Origin: Omphalotus guepiniiformis
Lineage: Eukaryota; Basidiomycota; Agaricomycetes; Agaricales; Omphalotaceae
Reading direction: 5' to 3'
DNA length: 64,000 nucleotides
Assembly: GCA_028554645.1 (NCBI GenBank)
Contig: JAQOOI010000076.1
Span: 682,001 to 746,000, forward strand
Below the pieces are notes generated by a model. It was not told the DNA's origin, ran no database searches, and saw only the letters and a list, made by a program, of their open reading frames with translations. Position 1 is the stretch's first letter; every line of letters starts with the position of its first letter. This document shows, in pieces, positions 46,201 through 61,000 of the stretch. Made by a program: the position numbers and the translations under genes.

Positions 46201-48562
46201 ATCAAGGCAAAATCCGGAACAGTCGTTGAGCAGACATCTCTCGTGCAAACAGTCGTCCGACCGCTTGGGACCGCACAATTCAATCTAGCAGATGCTCTAA
46301 AAGGTGCCGCCAAGGTAGAGGTTCAATCAATGTTCCGAGCATCTGTTAAACATGTTTTAGCGCGCACATTTCTTAGAACTTGGGGTGATCCGTATGTTCG
46401 AGTTCGTATCGTCTCTGCGGAGGATGAGTGTCGTAGTCAAGCGACTGAAGAGCAACAGCATGGAAATATACGTGAAGGGCGCGCCTGAGGTCATGGTCGA
46501 GATCTGCGACAAAGATTCCTGTATGACCTTTCTCTGCTGTACTGACTCCATTTCACTGCTCACTGCTCACAATTCGTTAGTACCCCAAGACTACGACGAT
46601 TTGCTATCATACTATACCAAGCGTGGATATCGGGTCATAGCCATGGCAGGTAAAAGTATAGAAGGCTTATCATGGCTTAAGGCCCAGCGAATGAAAAGGT
46701 AAGTATCTCGACACATCCTGCTGCTTTTCTTTGGCTGATGTCTGTTTTCAGAGAGCAAGCAGAAAGCAAATTACGATTCTTGGGCTTGATAATGTTTGAA
46801 AACAAGATTAAACCTGGAACCGCCCCCGCAATTCATGTATTACGATCAGCTCATCTCGCGTGCAGGATGATTACAGGAGATAATCCCTTGACTGCCGTCA
46901 GTGTAGCTCGAGAGTGCGGTTTGATCAGTCAAGCAGCATATGTCTTCTCTCCATCCTTTACTCGCGGTATGTTATAGACAATTATCACAGTGGACGACCC
47001 TAACACCTCTCAGGTAATGCATCAATTCTAGAATCAAAGTTGGAATGGTCTTGCATGGATGAAACCCAATGGAAGCTTGATCCTTATAGTCTCAAGCCTC
47101 TGGCGCCACCGGCACATCACACTGTAGAATCGAGCGACATTGACTATCACGATTACTGCTTGGCCGTTTCTGGTGATGTTTTCCGTTGGATGATCAACTA
47201 TGCCCCGCTAGAGACGTTACAACGAGTGAGTTTACCGATAAAAGTTGAGTTACCAGCTCACCGACCATGTTCTAGATGCTGGTGAAAGCCCAGATATTCG
47301 CGCGCATGTCTCCAGACGAGAAAAACGAAGTAGTCGAGCGATTGCAAGGGCTAGGCTACACGGTGCTTATGTGTGGAGATGGTGCAAATGATTGCGCAGC
47401 ACTGAAAGCTGCGGATGTCGGGATATCGCTCTCGGAAGCGGAGGCTAGCGTAGCGGCTCCCTTCACCACCAGCACGCCTGACATTGGGTGTGTGATTGAG
47501 CTGATCAAAGAAGGTCGAGCCGCCCTGGTGACCAGTTTTAGTTGTTTCAAATACATGTATGATCCACGCTTCTCATCATTTTGGGTCTCTCTCATGTGGC
47601 ATCTAGGGCGCTTTATTCTCTCATCCAGTTCACGACAGTAACGTTACTATATTCTTTCGCGTCCTCACTAGGGGATTTCCAGGTTCGCGCAACACAGATT
47701 GATGAAGAATCAACGGACTGACATGTTTTTGATGCAGTTCTTGTACATAGACCTCTTCATCATAATACCTGTCGCCGTCACCAGTGAGTGTTACCCACGC
47801 GGTCAATCCTCACATTGCTGAACGTCTGAATCATGATGGTGTTTAGTGGGACGGACACTGCCATATCCACGAATCTACCCGAAGCGGCCCACGGCCAGCT
47901 TAGTATCAAAGAAAGTTCTGTCTAGCATAATTGGGCAGATAATAATCACGAGCCTTGTGCAGATATGGGCGTATATCTGGGTTCGGGGACGAGAATGGTG
48001 AGTACAGCTTTTCGGTATTGTTATCTCTGCTAAGGGGGATCCGGAGGTACACACCACCGCCCACGGCCGAGCCCGAGGAAGGCGGAAACCAGCTTGAATC
48101 CACCAACTTTGAAAACACAGTGCTGTTCTTGGTTTCGTGTTTCCAGTACATACTCGTGGCGGCAGTGTTTAGTATTGGACCTCCTTACCGCAAGCCTATG
48201 TGGACGAATGGTAAGTCTGTGCAACATTTGTAAGAGAATAAAACCTGACGCATCGGGTCTTGTTAGTTCTGTTGATGACTTCGCTGGTTGTTTTGACGGC
48301 CTTCAATTTGCTGGTGCTCCTTTCACCTCCTCAAACGGTGGCGGATATGCTGACACTGATGAAAATGCCGATCGAGGGAAGAGTAAAATTACTGATCGCG
48401 GTTGTGATGAATATTGTTGTCTGCGCAGCGTACGAGCAATTCGGCTCGCAGATAGTAGCGAGAGTGGTGGGTGAGATGGCGGATTGGCGACAAGGGCGCC
48501 GGCGAACACGCGAAGCTGAAGGGAATGTGTACAAAGCAGTTGAAGGAGGAATGAGATGGTAG
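43272..48562 (+). CDS. P5B-type ATPase (Ypk9/ATP13A2-like), vacuolar/lysosomal
   Basis: P-type transport ATPase of subgroup V-B; animal ATP13A2 exports polyamines from lysosomes and yeast Ypk9 confers metal tolerance at the vacuole. The long N-terminal cytoplasmic tail is Ser/Arg-rich and acidic. P5B landmarks: [44 protein letters not shown] TGES ([15 protein letters not shown]), [20 protein letters not shown] in M4, phosphorylation site [46 protein letters not shown] and [20 protein letters not shown]. About ten hydrophobic helices; the end is [14 protein letters not shown] at 43272 (MDSASPVAG) chosen. At least fourteen short introns, one splitting [16 protein letters not shown] near 45114-45162. 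Confidence 0.93.
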
Positions 48563-48882
48563 TAATAGAAACATTACAATATTATTATTCATAGAAAGTA
48601 TCAAAAGACTTGGTCCTGAGACAATCTAGAACTGAATTAGAACGGCGATTTAATCAAAAGTGGACAGTACAGGAAATGGAAACAGCCCCTTGCTTGGCAA
48701 CCAAATATCTCTCTCTCGTCTCTCCTCCTCCCTCCTTTCTCTTTCTCTACTTTAGCCCCGTGGGCACTTCCAATCTTTCTTATATTCTTTTCGGACGCAC
48801 GTCGTTCAATTCATCGTCGAGAAACCGCTGGAACCGGGCTCTGCGTTCTTCCTCTAAAGCCCTCTTCAAATAGCTGCTCGCC
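48563..48882. other. Spacer with CT-rich leader
   Basis: About 320 bp. The second half contains long CT-rich runs (ctctctcgtctctcctcctccctc) typical of the leader of a highly expressed fungal gene, here the wall-sensor-like gene at 48883. Confidence 0.5.
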
Positions 48883-50061
48883 ATGTTTTCCGTCATGCTC
48901 TCTGCTTATTGCTTGCTTTTCGCCCTGTTTTTCCATGCTATCGGTGCTGCTCCTCTTGTCAATCGTCAGAATCTGTCTGGGCCAACGACCGTCATGACGG
49001 TCACTAAAACAATGACGTGCGTCTGCTGCCTTTTTTCCAATCTGTGCCACCTCACAAATTATCTGTGTTCTTCTCTCATTGCAGACCGGCCGGGCCCTTA
49101 ATTCAGACCTGTATCATTACGTTGACTCCGATCACAGACAGTAATGGCCAGCCTGCTGTTGAGGAAGTCAAGAATTGTACTGTCTCCGTCGATACGAGCG
49201 GGAGCAGTTCGTCGAACAGCACTTCTTCGTCGACTTCTGATTCAACCTCCATTGATTCATCCTCCTTGAGTTCGACTCTGTCTTCAGTCTCAACTTCGAG
49301 TGCAACCCTGTCTTCTGTTTCATCTGTGATTACGACTTCTGCTGCTTCGAGCGCAAGTTCATCTGTAGCAGGCGGCGGCGCGGTCTCGGTTAATGTATGT
49401 CTCGATAGACATCAAATATCTTGACGAATGCTAATCCTTACTGCATCAGGGAGTCTCCACCGATTCGTCTCTTGCGCCTAGTACTCAGACAGCTTCAGCA
49501 GCTTCGGGGGCCGCATCTGCATCAAGCACTGACACCGCTGCTACTTCTGCATCCGCTAACGGCGGCGCTATTTCCGTTATCGTGAGTCCGTTTCAATTTG
49601 TATACAGATAATTATTTAAGGTCCGTGTTTCAGGGTACTTCCAGTGTAGCAGCCTCTTCAGCAGTTGCTTCAGCCGCAACGTCTGTCTCTGCAAGTGCTG
49701 CCGCTGCCTCCGACACGGCTAGCGCAGCTGCAGCTGCATCAACCAATAGCGCGGCTGCAGATACCGGTTCTTCCGCTTCAGCTGCCGCCGCCGAATCCAG
49801 TCAGACTCAGACAGCTGCATTCGCTCTTCCTGGCAAACAGCTGTCCGTACTGCCGATTGGTCTTGGAGTTTTCGCAGGTATATCGGTCATTGCGTTGATC
49901 GTCGTTGGTTTGGTTACATATGAGAGGACAAAGTACCGCAAGGTCAGCTCACACACTTTTCATTGGTCTAGTAGTCATTGACTCCTTTGCTATAGGCTTT
50001 CAGACAACGCAAACTTGCCGAGCAAGGAGCGGCAATGGGATATTCGGGCGGAATGGCGTAA
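48883..50061 (+). CDS. Secreted Ser/Ala-rich protein with one membrane anchor, Mid2/WSC-like sensor
   Basis: Type I membrane protein. A signal peptide (MFSVMLSAYCLLFALFFHAI) is followed by a short globular part with two Cys (CIITLTPITDSNGQPAVEEV, NCTVSV) and a mucin-like Ser/Thr/Ala stretch of about 180 residues that is probably O-mannosylated. A transmembrane helix (LGVFAGISVIALIVVGLVTY) and a basic cytoplasmic tail (ERTKYRKAFRQRKLAEQG) close it. This architecture matches fungal wall-stress sensors such as Mid2, although no conserved WSC or Mid2 domain is certain. About four introns; a poly-Ala/Ser region near 49700-49800 resembles simple repeats. Confidence 0.72.
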
Positions 50062-50467
50062 GCAAGCCCTTGCTCAAACATATACATGCCAGTTCAACCT
50101 TTTTTTTTTCTCGCGCAGAGAGCGCACCTAGATGGCTTTGCTTTAAATTTGATTGGGACTCGTTTTCGGTAAACCTCTACCTATCGGTAATTGTTGTGGG
50201 GTTAGCTTGTCAATTATATTTTATGCACGGTGTACTCCCCCCAATGTGTATTATTAGCTTCCCAGGTGGAATTGTTGCGACTTCAAGTTACGCAACTACG
50301 ATTTCTGTACAGTACAAACTGTACGACTGAGGTCTGGACTCCATCAGAATCACACTGATGGAACTAGTGAAGTGAAGTGGGCGACTTGTGTGTCAACAGT
50401 TAGATTTAAACTCTCTGATAGACAATTGGATCTCATTCTTGCCTTTTGAGACATCCATTCAACCAGT
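50062..50467. other. Spacer before the metallo-beta-lactamase gene
   Basis: About 405 bp with a T10 run near 50100. No gene seen; it serves as 3' untranslated region and promoter. Confidence 0.45.
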
Positions 50468-51920
50468 ATGAGCTCTTCCAGCAAATCGTTGAGGTCGGTA
50501 GACAGGTTGACCGTAACATTCCTCGTCGACAATTGCATTGAATGGTCAGTCCAAGACATACATAGCTAACGACTGGACAGGGAATCATGATCTCAACAGG
50601 TTCACAAAGCTACCTCCAGGATTCACCCATGAACTTCCACAGCATTTGCAAGAATCTCATCATCCGACTATCGATCCAGTGACGGGCACTCCCCTGCTGG
50701 ACTTTGACCGCTTCTGTTGTGGTGATTTGCCTTCACATTGCTCTATGCCCCATACCCACATCTGATTGTCCATGTAGGCGCACATGGCTTCTCTGCTCTC
50801 ATCGTACATATTATGTTCTCCCCTCTCTTGCTTCTCATATTGACATATGAAGTCTAGGAAACCGAGATTAATGGAGAGACTCCTCGGCTCACCTTGTTCG
50901 ATACTGGTCCAGATTCACTGTCGCTAGTTCGTAATATTGCTGCGATGCATATCCCGGTCCACAAGATAGATCGAGTTATTACGAGCCATTGGCACAGTGA
51001 TCACACCGGGGGCCTGTTGTCTTTTCTGAGTCTTAGGAACGGCGAGAACGCCAAGGTCGAAGCAACCATCCCTTGCACAATTGATGTCCACCCAGACCGC
51101 CCGATCGCACGTGGTATAGCTCCTGGCCCGAACTTTGATAAAGTAATTTGTAGATTGCCAGACGATCCGACATTCGAGCAGATGGAGGCTATTGGTGGTG
51201 TTGTCGAAAAACACGACGAGGGACATGCTGTTCAGGGAGGCACGGTTTGGGTCAGCTCTGAAGTTCCCCGAGTCACGTCTTATGAAACTGGCATACCAGG
51301 CGGTATGCGGTGGGTCGGGGAAGGAGAACAAGGAAAATGGATAAACGAAGAGGTACTGAGGGATATTTTTCTTTTGAGAAGCATACTGCTAATTTATGGT
51401 TGCTAGGCAATCATGGACGAGCGATATGCTGCAATAGACGTCGTAGGTAAAGGATTGGTCTTGTTCAGCGCGTGAGTTGTGCCATCTCCAGTTTTCGGAT
51501 GCTCCATCCACGGCGACTTTGTTGAGGGTTGTCGACATAGCTGTTCACACGCTGGAATAGTGAATGTCATTAAAGATGCAGTCAAAACCTTTTCTAGACC
51601 GATTTATATGGTACGTTTTTGCCTCTGTCGTCTCCTCTAATGCCAACATGCGCACACAACCCCAGGTCATCGGGGGTTTACACCTTGCAGGAGACTCAGT
51701 CGTGCCGCGAATCTCTCCTACAGTGAAGTTCCTTTCAAGCGACCTTAGACCGTCACCTGCATATGTTCTCCCAATGCATTGTTCAGGATTTCTGGCAAAG
51801 GTTGCGTTAGAGGAAGCGCTTGGAAACGGTGTTGTCCCTGCGGGCGTTGGGATGAAGGTCGAAGTGACAGGCGACAGAGAGATGGACAAACGTCTGTCTG
51901 CACCCATAATCCAAGAGTGA
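50468..51920 (+). CDS. Metallo-beta-lactamase-fold protein, DHPS-synthase-like
   Basis: Metal-dependent hydrolase-fold protein similar to archaeal/bacterial '7,8-dihydropterin-6-yl-methyl...synthase'-like MBL proteins found widely in fungi. The start is MSSSSKSLRSVDRLTVTFLV; the joined exons read DNCIEWFTKLPPGFTHELPQ, then LFDTGPDSLSLVRNIAAMHI and the metal motif VITSHWHSDHTGGLLSFLSL (HxHxDH). Later come VLFSACSHAGIVNVIKDAV with a His ligand, YMVIGGLHLAG (His ligand), and YVLPMHCSGFLAKVALEEAL. No signal peptide. About five short introns. In-family substrates are poorly known, so no reaction is claimed. It lies next to a wall sensor and the Bos1 gene without obvious link. Confidence 0.83.
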
Positions 51921-52011
51921 AAGCCAATCCAACGCGAAGTCCGTTCGTAAGGCATGCATGTATAATATATGAATGATAAACGTCAATGTAGCGGGCGACC
52001 CCGCGTAGCCA

Positions 52012-52990
52012 TTAACCAAGATATTTCCATATCATGAAAAAACAGAAAAATGTGAAAATAGCGCCTCCAAAAAAGATATACATGTCCTGCGTACTAAGAC
52101 GAAAATCAATTTAATAATAATTCATTAAAGGCAGCGACAACATACCTCCGTCTTTCAATCCACCCTATGACATTCCGACTCAAACCTAACGTATTCGCTG
52201 CATCGAGTAAACGCCGCTGCGTCCCTTTCAACACGTTCCGCTGGTCCACCAAGTTGTCCAGCACCTCTCTTCCCTGAGCCAGGAACTCGTCCAACCGTGA
52301 ATCGGTATTCTGCAGCCAAGCGTGCTCATCCAGCGCTTGGTGCTCTCGGAGACCAAAGCTAGGCTGCGGCGATGCACGGAAAGGTGATTCGGATATTGGA
52401 TCTGATTGGGGCCGGAGTGAAGGGTGGAGAGTATTGTTCTGCGGATATGTTGTTTGAAACCGACGGCGAGTGTCAGAAGGGGAGGTAGGATTTGCAGAGG
52501 TAATTAGTTCCGCTCTCTGTGACGCTTCTTTCTGTAAGGTGTTCAATTATAAGAAAATAAACCATAGGTGTAGAGTAGCCCACCTCCGCTGTCGCTTCGG
52601 ATTTAAGTCTTTCAAATTGATTCCGAAGCTCAGAATAATCCGTCCTGAACTTTTGCACGCGCCTAATTACTGCGTAGATACCAACAGGCAAACAAAGAAA
52701 ACAAAGAAACATACATTTGCGCTTTCTCCTGCTTCGCCTTGATCATTTCTCTCCGAGCCATAGAGTCATAATCATCTATTGTACGATGCATAGCAGCCAG
52801 AGATGCTGAAATCTGCCCTAACAAAGAAACACATGCGCAGTTGTTGAGGTGGATTGAGTTGCATACAGATTCAGAGGTAACAAACATACGCACCCAGTAA
52901 CGACGCGGAGGTATCTCCATTCCGCAAGCGCTCAAGATCAGCTTGTATGGAATTTGTCTGACGGACACCTGAGGTGTAGAGCGAGTTCAT
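52012..52990 (-). CDS. Golgi SNARE Bos1/membrin
   Basis: Qb-SNARE for ER-to-Golgi vesicle fusion, orthologous to yeast Bos1 and animal GOSR2. The product starts MNSLYTSGVRQTNSIQADLE, with LLGQISASLAAMHRTIDDYD, a linker rich in Pro/Ser, and the SNARE motif AWLQNTDSRLDEFLAQGREV, LDNLVDQRNVLKGTQRRLL, NTLGLSRNVIGWIERR. A single C-terminal anchor (MYIFFGGAIFTFFCFFMIW) ends YLG at the stop. About five introns; the last lies before the anchor at about 52105-52145. Length near 240 residues matches the family. Two CACGTG boxes lie just upstream. Confidence 0.9.
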
Positions 52991-53393
52991 GGTGGTGGTT
53001 TGAGCACAGCGAGCGAAAGGGTGCGTATGTAGGTTACAGTCACAGCACGTGACCTTACTCCTCCACGTGGCCGCACTGCCACATCACATAACCGGTGATT
53101 TAATCTAATAAACCGAGTTCGTACTGGAACTGAGATGATTTGACGGTCGCGAACTATCGAGTGGCTTGATATATTACACCAACATCTATATACTCATCGA
53201 GGTCATACAAACAGTCGGACAGTTCGGGAAAGTATGTACCAGGCTCATAAGTCAGATCAGTGATTCTTCTTTTTACTCGAGTAAGTGAGCCTAACAACGC
53301 TCATGAGTTGCAATGTATGTACTTCAAATGATTGAACAATAGTCGACTTACACCAATCTATAACATAGAATAAATTCGATATACATAGCCTAT
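52991..53393. promoter_or_regulatory. Bos1 promoter with two CACGTG E-boxes
   Basis: CACGTG occurs at 53046-53051 (context GCACGTGACC) and 53064-53069, 18 bp apart and 56-79 bp upstream of the Bos1 start. The CACGTGAC form is the classical Cbf1-type bHLH site in fungi. The remaining sequence is Rrp17 3' untranslated region; no gene was seen. Confidence 0.45.
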
Positions 53394-54227
53394 TCACCGT
53401 CTCCTCCCACCACCTTTCTTTCGGGAAGCTTTGCCGCCCGCGCGTTCGGCCTTCTCCGTTCGTCTGGCCCGTTGTTTGGACCGTTCAAATTGCCGGGCTT
53501 GCTTCGTCTGATATCGAACCTTTGGCGTTTTCGGTTTCTTTGATGACTTGTCATCGGGGGCTCTCTTCAGTGACAAAGTTGAGGGCTCAGTAGCATTTTC
53601 TGATAACTCTGGATGTGAGTCCGCTTTCGAGGGTCCATGTAGCAGCGTATCGGGATCAAAGTCCTCGACAATAGCTACCGTAGCAAGAACATCCTCGTCC
53701 TCGTACTCTTGCTCCATTTGCGATGGTTCTGATATACCATTCCACTCCTGATCATCGGACACTTCGGGAGGGGAAACTAAGCAGAGGATCAGAACATAGA
53801 TAAGGATGTTCAAATGAATACAACAGAGAACTAACTGAATACGGCTCCATATGCCTGTTCTACCTCTGCGGCGTTTTCGGCGGCACGTTCCCGAAGCATT
53901 TTCCTTTGCTGCGCGAACAGTGAGAGCAAGAGGAAGTGAGATATGATGGGACTGTACCTCACGTCTGTCTTCCTTTCGTTGCTGCTTCTCTCTCTCGGCG
54001 GCTTTCTGCCTGGCAGCTTCTGCTTTCGCCAACTTTCGTTTATGGAAACCTGTGAGAAACTCGCTGAAGAAGAGGAAGTGAGCCAATTAGAAAGAAAAGA
54101 AAAAGACAACAAACCGTCTGGCATCATCATCGAATATGACCTCCTTGACTTGGGCACGACTTGCACGTCTCTTTGCGGCAATGGCTAAATGAGAACGAGT
54201 GAGAATGTTGAGGTTCGCGGTAGACAT
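53394..54227 (-). CDS. Rrp17/NOL12-type ribosomal RNA-processing protein
   Basis: Nucleolar RNA exonuclease-like factor of the 60S pathway. The start is MSTANLNILTRSHLAIAAKR, then QVKEVIFDDDARREFLTGFH KRKLAKAEA, the Rrp17 signature (EVIFDxxxRxxFLTGFHKRK). A long charged helix follows (EREKQQRKEDRREQRKMLRE), then an acidic middle (DDQEWNGISEPSQMEQEYED) and a strongly basic tail (KASRKKGGGRRR). Introns occur near 53780-53840, 53895-53985 and 54060-54110. It lies divergent from FAM72, with only 114 bp between the start codons. Confidence 0.88.
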
Positions 54228-54341
54228 GAGAAATGAATCCAAATGGAGACCGGAGACTGAGGGAAGCATGTGGTCACGTTACCTGAGTATAATTTAATTT
54301 AAAGGGGGTAGTAGCGTATTGGTCGCTTCACTTCTCCTTGG

Positions 54342-55596
54342 ATGCCTCAAGTCACCTCTGCCAACGACGGACACGCTCTTTATGATCATTTCTTCAATTC
54401 AAACATGTATTCTTCTCGTTTCCTTCATCTTTTCCCAACAAATCCTTATCACAATCCGACGACGACCCTTCCTCAGCCTGTCGCCCACAAAGTCTGGATT
54501 ATCGACTGCAAGTCTTGTGGTTCTTTTCTCACAAATCGCGGAATGAAGGTTTTTGTTTCCTTGTCTTGTCAGTCGCTCATCTGCTCACTATACTTATCGG
54601 CAGGCCGTCCTGCTTCTGCGCCCAAACGTTCCTCTCTACTCTTCCGATGCCCTTCCGGTGAATTGTTCTGCCTACACTTCGAACCCAGAAGCTCTCAAGC
54701 CTGCGACATTTTGTCGTCCGCCTGCTCATTCATCTCGTACTTGCGAATGCCTTACGCAGACCTTGTGCTGTCATGGTTGTGGATCTACAATTGGATACAT
54801 GATTGTCGTCCCAGTTCGTCGCCTTTTTCTCTTGTTGCGCCTTACTTACGCTCACTTTTAATCATACAAGTGTATTCGTTGTACTTCTTCTATCTCCACA
54901 ACAAATCGAGCGACCAATGGCCATCGATTCGTCTTCCATTCAAGCGAAGTCATCGGTACGGAGCGTCACTACGTTCCCGACGAACCGGGTGTTATCCCCT
55001 TTGAACCCGTACCAGTGACAATATCACCTCCCGCGCCTTATCTACCACATTTCCAAAATGGCGATCCAGGCCGTGCACCTTTGCGAGACCTTTACCCCCA
55101 CCTTTCACAAGTAGCCCCGAACGAATATTTGCCCACTCCTCCTCTTGATATGGCAGATCTGTCTCCGGTCTCATCCACTTCCTCATCTCCTGTAGCAGAA
55201 TCATTTTCTTTCTCTCAGGGCACCCATTCAGACCAGTCGTCCGCAATAAGAACTGCCACCGCTGTTACGGAACGTCTTGTGCAATCTTCCACTCTAGTGC
55301 CGTCGCAATCTGTTAGATCTCCTTCTGCTTCTCGGCAGTCATCTTCCGGGTCAGACATGTCAAGCGATGTCATTCCTCCACCTATGATGTCCGCATCTTC
55401 CTCCCCGTTTTCTTTTGGCATGCCCTCGGAGCATTTTGAGCAACCACTGAAAGCAGGCGACTTGCTTTTTTGGCATCACCTCTCTAGGCATGGTGAAATA
55501 CCGGGCGTAACAGACGACCCACGCGCCAGGAAGGGCAATTTCAAGACTGAAGACCAAGAGGAATGTCTCCGAAAGTCAACGGTATTTGATCGGTAA
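54342..55596 (+). CDS. FAM72-domain protein
   Basis: Member of the FAM72 family, a Cys-rich small domain of unclear role that in animals interacts with UNG-linked base excision repair. Conserved spaced Cys motifs are visible: HKVWIIDCKSCGSFLTNRGM, AVLLLRPNVPLYSSDALPVN, TCECLTQTLCCHGCGSTIGY, then CIRCTSSISTTNRATNGHRF and VFHSSEV. These are joined by introns at about 54548-54602 and 54812-54871. The remaining C-terminal part is Ser/Pro-rich and disordered with a conserved-looking end (DLLFWHHLSRHGEIPGVTDD). No signal peptide or anchor. Identification rests on the Cys pattern and is firm; the extension appears fungal. Confidence 0.87.
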
Positions 55597-57658
<2,062 letters not shown>

Positions 57659-58048
57659 AGCAGTGTGGTTGTAGACTGAGATATTTTCGATGACGTGTTG
57701 TATGGATTATTGTATATAGGCTGTGAATGGAAGCTGCGGTATATGTATAAAGATTCTGCACGCAGAAGCGTGATGAGCATGAGTAGGAAGCTGTACTTTT
57801 TTGTTATAAATGGAGCATCAAATTATCCGGTGCATGTTGACTCGCTGAATATAGGAAGATTCAGGTAAAGGTCGTATGACATTTCTGTCCTTCTGTTGTC
57901 CGAATGATTACGTAACAGGCACTCACAGCCCACGGGTGCTTGTCTCGGGCGGATTGTCGTGTCGCCCACCGTTTTCGCTTCTCCTCCTACCACCACCATC
58001 TCCCTTCACTCCTTTGCCTCAGAAGCCTTGCTTTTATCCTGGCCACTC
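57659..58048. other. Spacer between polyubiquitin and Set9
   Basis: About 390 bp holding the 3' untranslated region of polyubiquitin and the Set9 promoter with a CT-rich leader (cgcttctcctcctaccaccaccatctccc). No further gene. Confidence 0.5.
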
Positions 58049-61000
58049 ATGGCCCCAAATGGCTCGTCTTCTGGCTCGTCTTCGAAGGGTCATCTCTCTT
58101 GGCGTCCCACGAAAATTATGAATATGCGCGACCTATCCAAGGATGACGATTTTCTCAGTCACCTTCTAGTCGAAAAGCTGGGGACAGGAACCGTTCCTTT
58201 ACTCGTGCACAAAATGGATGCGTCGCGCCGGCTGCCTAAAGTGCCCGCTAACGATCTTTTAGAGATCGTTCGACGCGTACGTCCCCAGCATAATTCGTCT
58301 TGTTGTATCCATCAACTTACGCTCTACACGTTACCAAACTGTTTTTAGCTCGTCGTCGCGAAGGGTCCTTTGCAAAATGTTATTCGTAGTGCTGTCGATG
58401 AACTACTCCTGTACGAGAATTTACTCGTGTCCGCCCCTGAACTGTGGCCAACTAAACATTTTCCTCCTCACTACTTCAGCCTTGGGTCTGTACGCTACTA
58501 TCTCCAGTCTTATACACAAAAACAAATCAACGCGTTCGCCACGTGTGTTTCTTCACTGCTCACGCGAAAATTGCCGCTCATGAGAGATATTCTAGCCATG
58601 CCTCTCGATACTTTGAGCTTTACCATCCCTCAGGCTCAATTGAAATCTCACACACGTCGCGATATTCGCATCGTACCGGAAAGTCCGAGCTATGCATCCT
58701 TGCAACGCGATATCTCGCTCCTGGAAGTGTTATTACAGAGTTAAAGGGATCAATGGCCAATCTCACAGACGAGGAAGACAGGGAGCTCAAACGTACAGAC
58801 CTCAGGAACTCAGATATCCGTCGTGATTTCAGCGTCATCCACTCGAAGTCAATGAAGAAGAATCATCTCTTCTTAGGACCGGCCCGATTTGTCAACGTGA
58901 GTGCATGTAGCAGCTGTTCTGGGCTACCTGAAATTAATATGTTTTTCGTTTGTCAACCATGACTGTGATAACAACTGTGAATTGTTCCGTGAAGGAAGGT
59001 ATATCACGTTCAGGGTACTCAGGCCGATATCGATTGGAGATGAAATTACCGCGCATTACGGAGACGGCTACTGTGCGTCGCCACATCAACTTTGTTCGCT
59101 TCAGTTCTGATGCTTTTTCTGTTGTATATTTAGTTGGCCGCAAAAATCGTCACTGCTTGTGCGAGACTTGCGAAAGAAAGGGAAGGGGCGGTTATGCTCC
59201 AGACCACACGGACGATGACTGCCCTTCATCCGACTCAAGCGCTTCTGATTCCGAGTCTGACTCGGATTCAGGCACGTCTTCCAACGCTGTGGGTGCAAAA
59301 GATGACGCCAGTCAAAATCAAGTGAACCTGGACGAGCGGCGCACACGTCGTGGGGTTTATGCTATAGTCAGCAAAGAAGAGGATCAGTCGGATGAAAGTG
59401 AGGACGAGGATGAAAATGTTGTTCCACTTGCGGGTGCTACGGATATACCATCAGCAGGCGAAATTGAGCTAATGGCTGAGGTGGACACTGTGTCGGAGTT
59501 GACATCATTGGCCTCATCGCGAGCACCCTCCAATTCTGGTCACCCGGGCTCTTCGCGTCTAGATCTACCCGCCGCTACTTCTTCCGACTTAACACCGTTA
59601 TCACGGTCTACCTCTTCGCTAAGCTCCTTGTCCTCAATGGAAGACAAGGGACCCCCCAGCAATCAATCTTCTCCGTATCGTTCCATTATTTCCACACGTC
59701 GCCAGAAAGTCCAAGAAGCCGCCCGTGCTTCGGAAGAAACCCGAGGATCTACCTCCTCATCAAGTACTCCAACAAAACGACTTACTCGTTCCTCTGCTTC
59801 CTTACTCACCCCAAGCAGGGAGAAAGGCAAGGAAAAGGATAACCGAACACCTCTATCAACTACAGCGTCTACCCCGCGAAAAACTGACAAGGGCAAAGGC
59901 CGAGAGGAAAGCGTCAAGATCAAGAAGGAGGATGTTGATTCCCGAGTTCTGCGTGCTCGCCCCTCCCTTAGTGCTGTGGCATCTGAAGGAGCCAGAGACG
60001 TCCCTCTTGGTAACTCGGAAGCTCCCAAGGGACCCGATGGAAAGCTGCTTCCTATTTGTGCCACCTGTCGCAATATTTTACCAGTGATATCAGTTGACCA
60101 CCAAGTTGTCTGGGGATTGGGATTTGAGAAAGAATCAAAAAGGAAGAAGAACAGGCAAGATTGTCCGAGGTGCGTCTTTCTTTCTATTCTCGAATTCGGC
60201 CCCCTCAGAGGGCATCTACAGGTGTATGCGTCATTCTGCTATCTACGGTCAGCCGTGGCCTCGTCGCGTCCCTCTGCCAGGAACGTCATCCAACTTTTTA
60301 CCCACCCCTAGAGAGGAAGCTACTCCAGTGGAGACTATACGGCGTGTAACACAAAAGGCCCTGCCTGTCCTTGATCGTAAGTTGGCTGCAGCAGCTTCCT
60401 CGTCGAAACGCAAGCGATTGCACGAAGACGTCGAAGACGAGGACGACGAAGTTAGATCGTCAAAAAGACAGAAAGGTTCCCAGCCTCCGAACGGTTCCCC
60501 AGGGCCCCGACGTGCTTCTCAAAAACAGCGTCAGCCTGAGCCACTACCCGAAGGGCAGAAACGGAAGAGGGGCCGACCTCGGTTGACTTCGCTCCCTCAG
60601 CCAGTCCCTGTAATCAAGACAGAAGAGGAGGATCCGCCCCTACACTCCATAGGTTTCAAAAATCAAGGACGTCGATTGAATGGACGTTTTGAGAAGAAAT
60701 CTGTAGCTAAGAATGCTCAGGTTCCAGCCAGTCCTGAGGATAGTCCCATGCGCCGAGCGGCGAGGGCCCGTGAGAGAGAAAGGCAGAAACTCGAGAAAGA
60801 GAAGGAGCTGCTCAACAAAAGGCTCTCCATCGAAGAGGGTTCAGAATCCACTTCGTCGAAGAAAGCTAGGTGGGACGAAGATGAACTACCGCTGCGCAGA
60901 GTTTTTCCTCGCCCGGTCACTTCCTTCCGAAGCGGCAGCCTCTTCTCTAGACCTAATCCTATGTCGTTTGCAGCCCGTGCTTGGGCCAATCCTCTGATTT

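Noticed and set aside
49660..49800. GCTGC/GCAGC-rich stretch as a possible mobile or satellite element
   Set aside because: In frame and codes the Ala/Ser-rich stalk of the wall-sensor-like protein.
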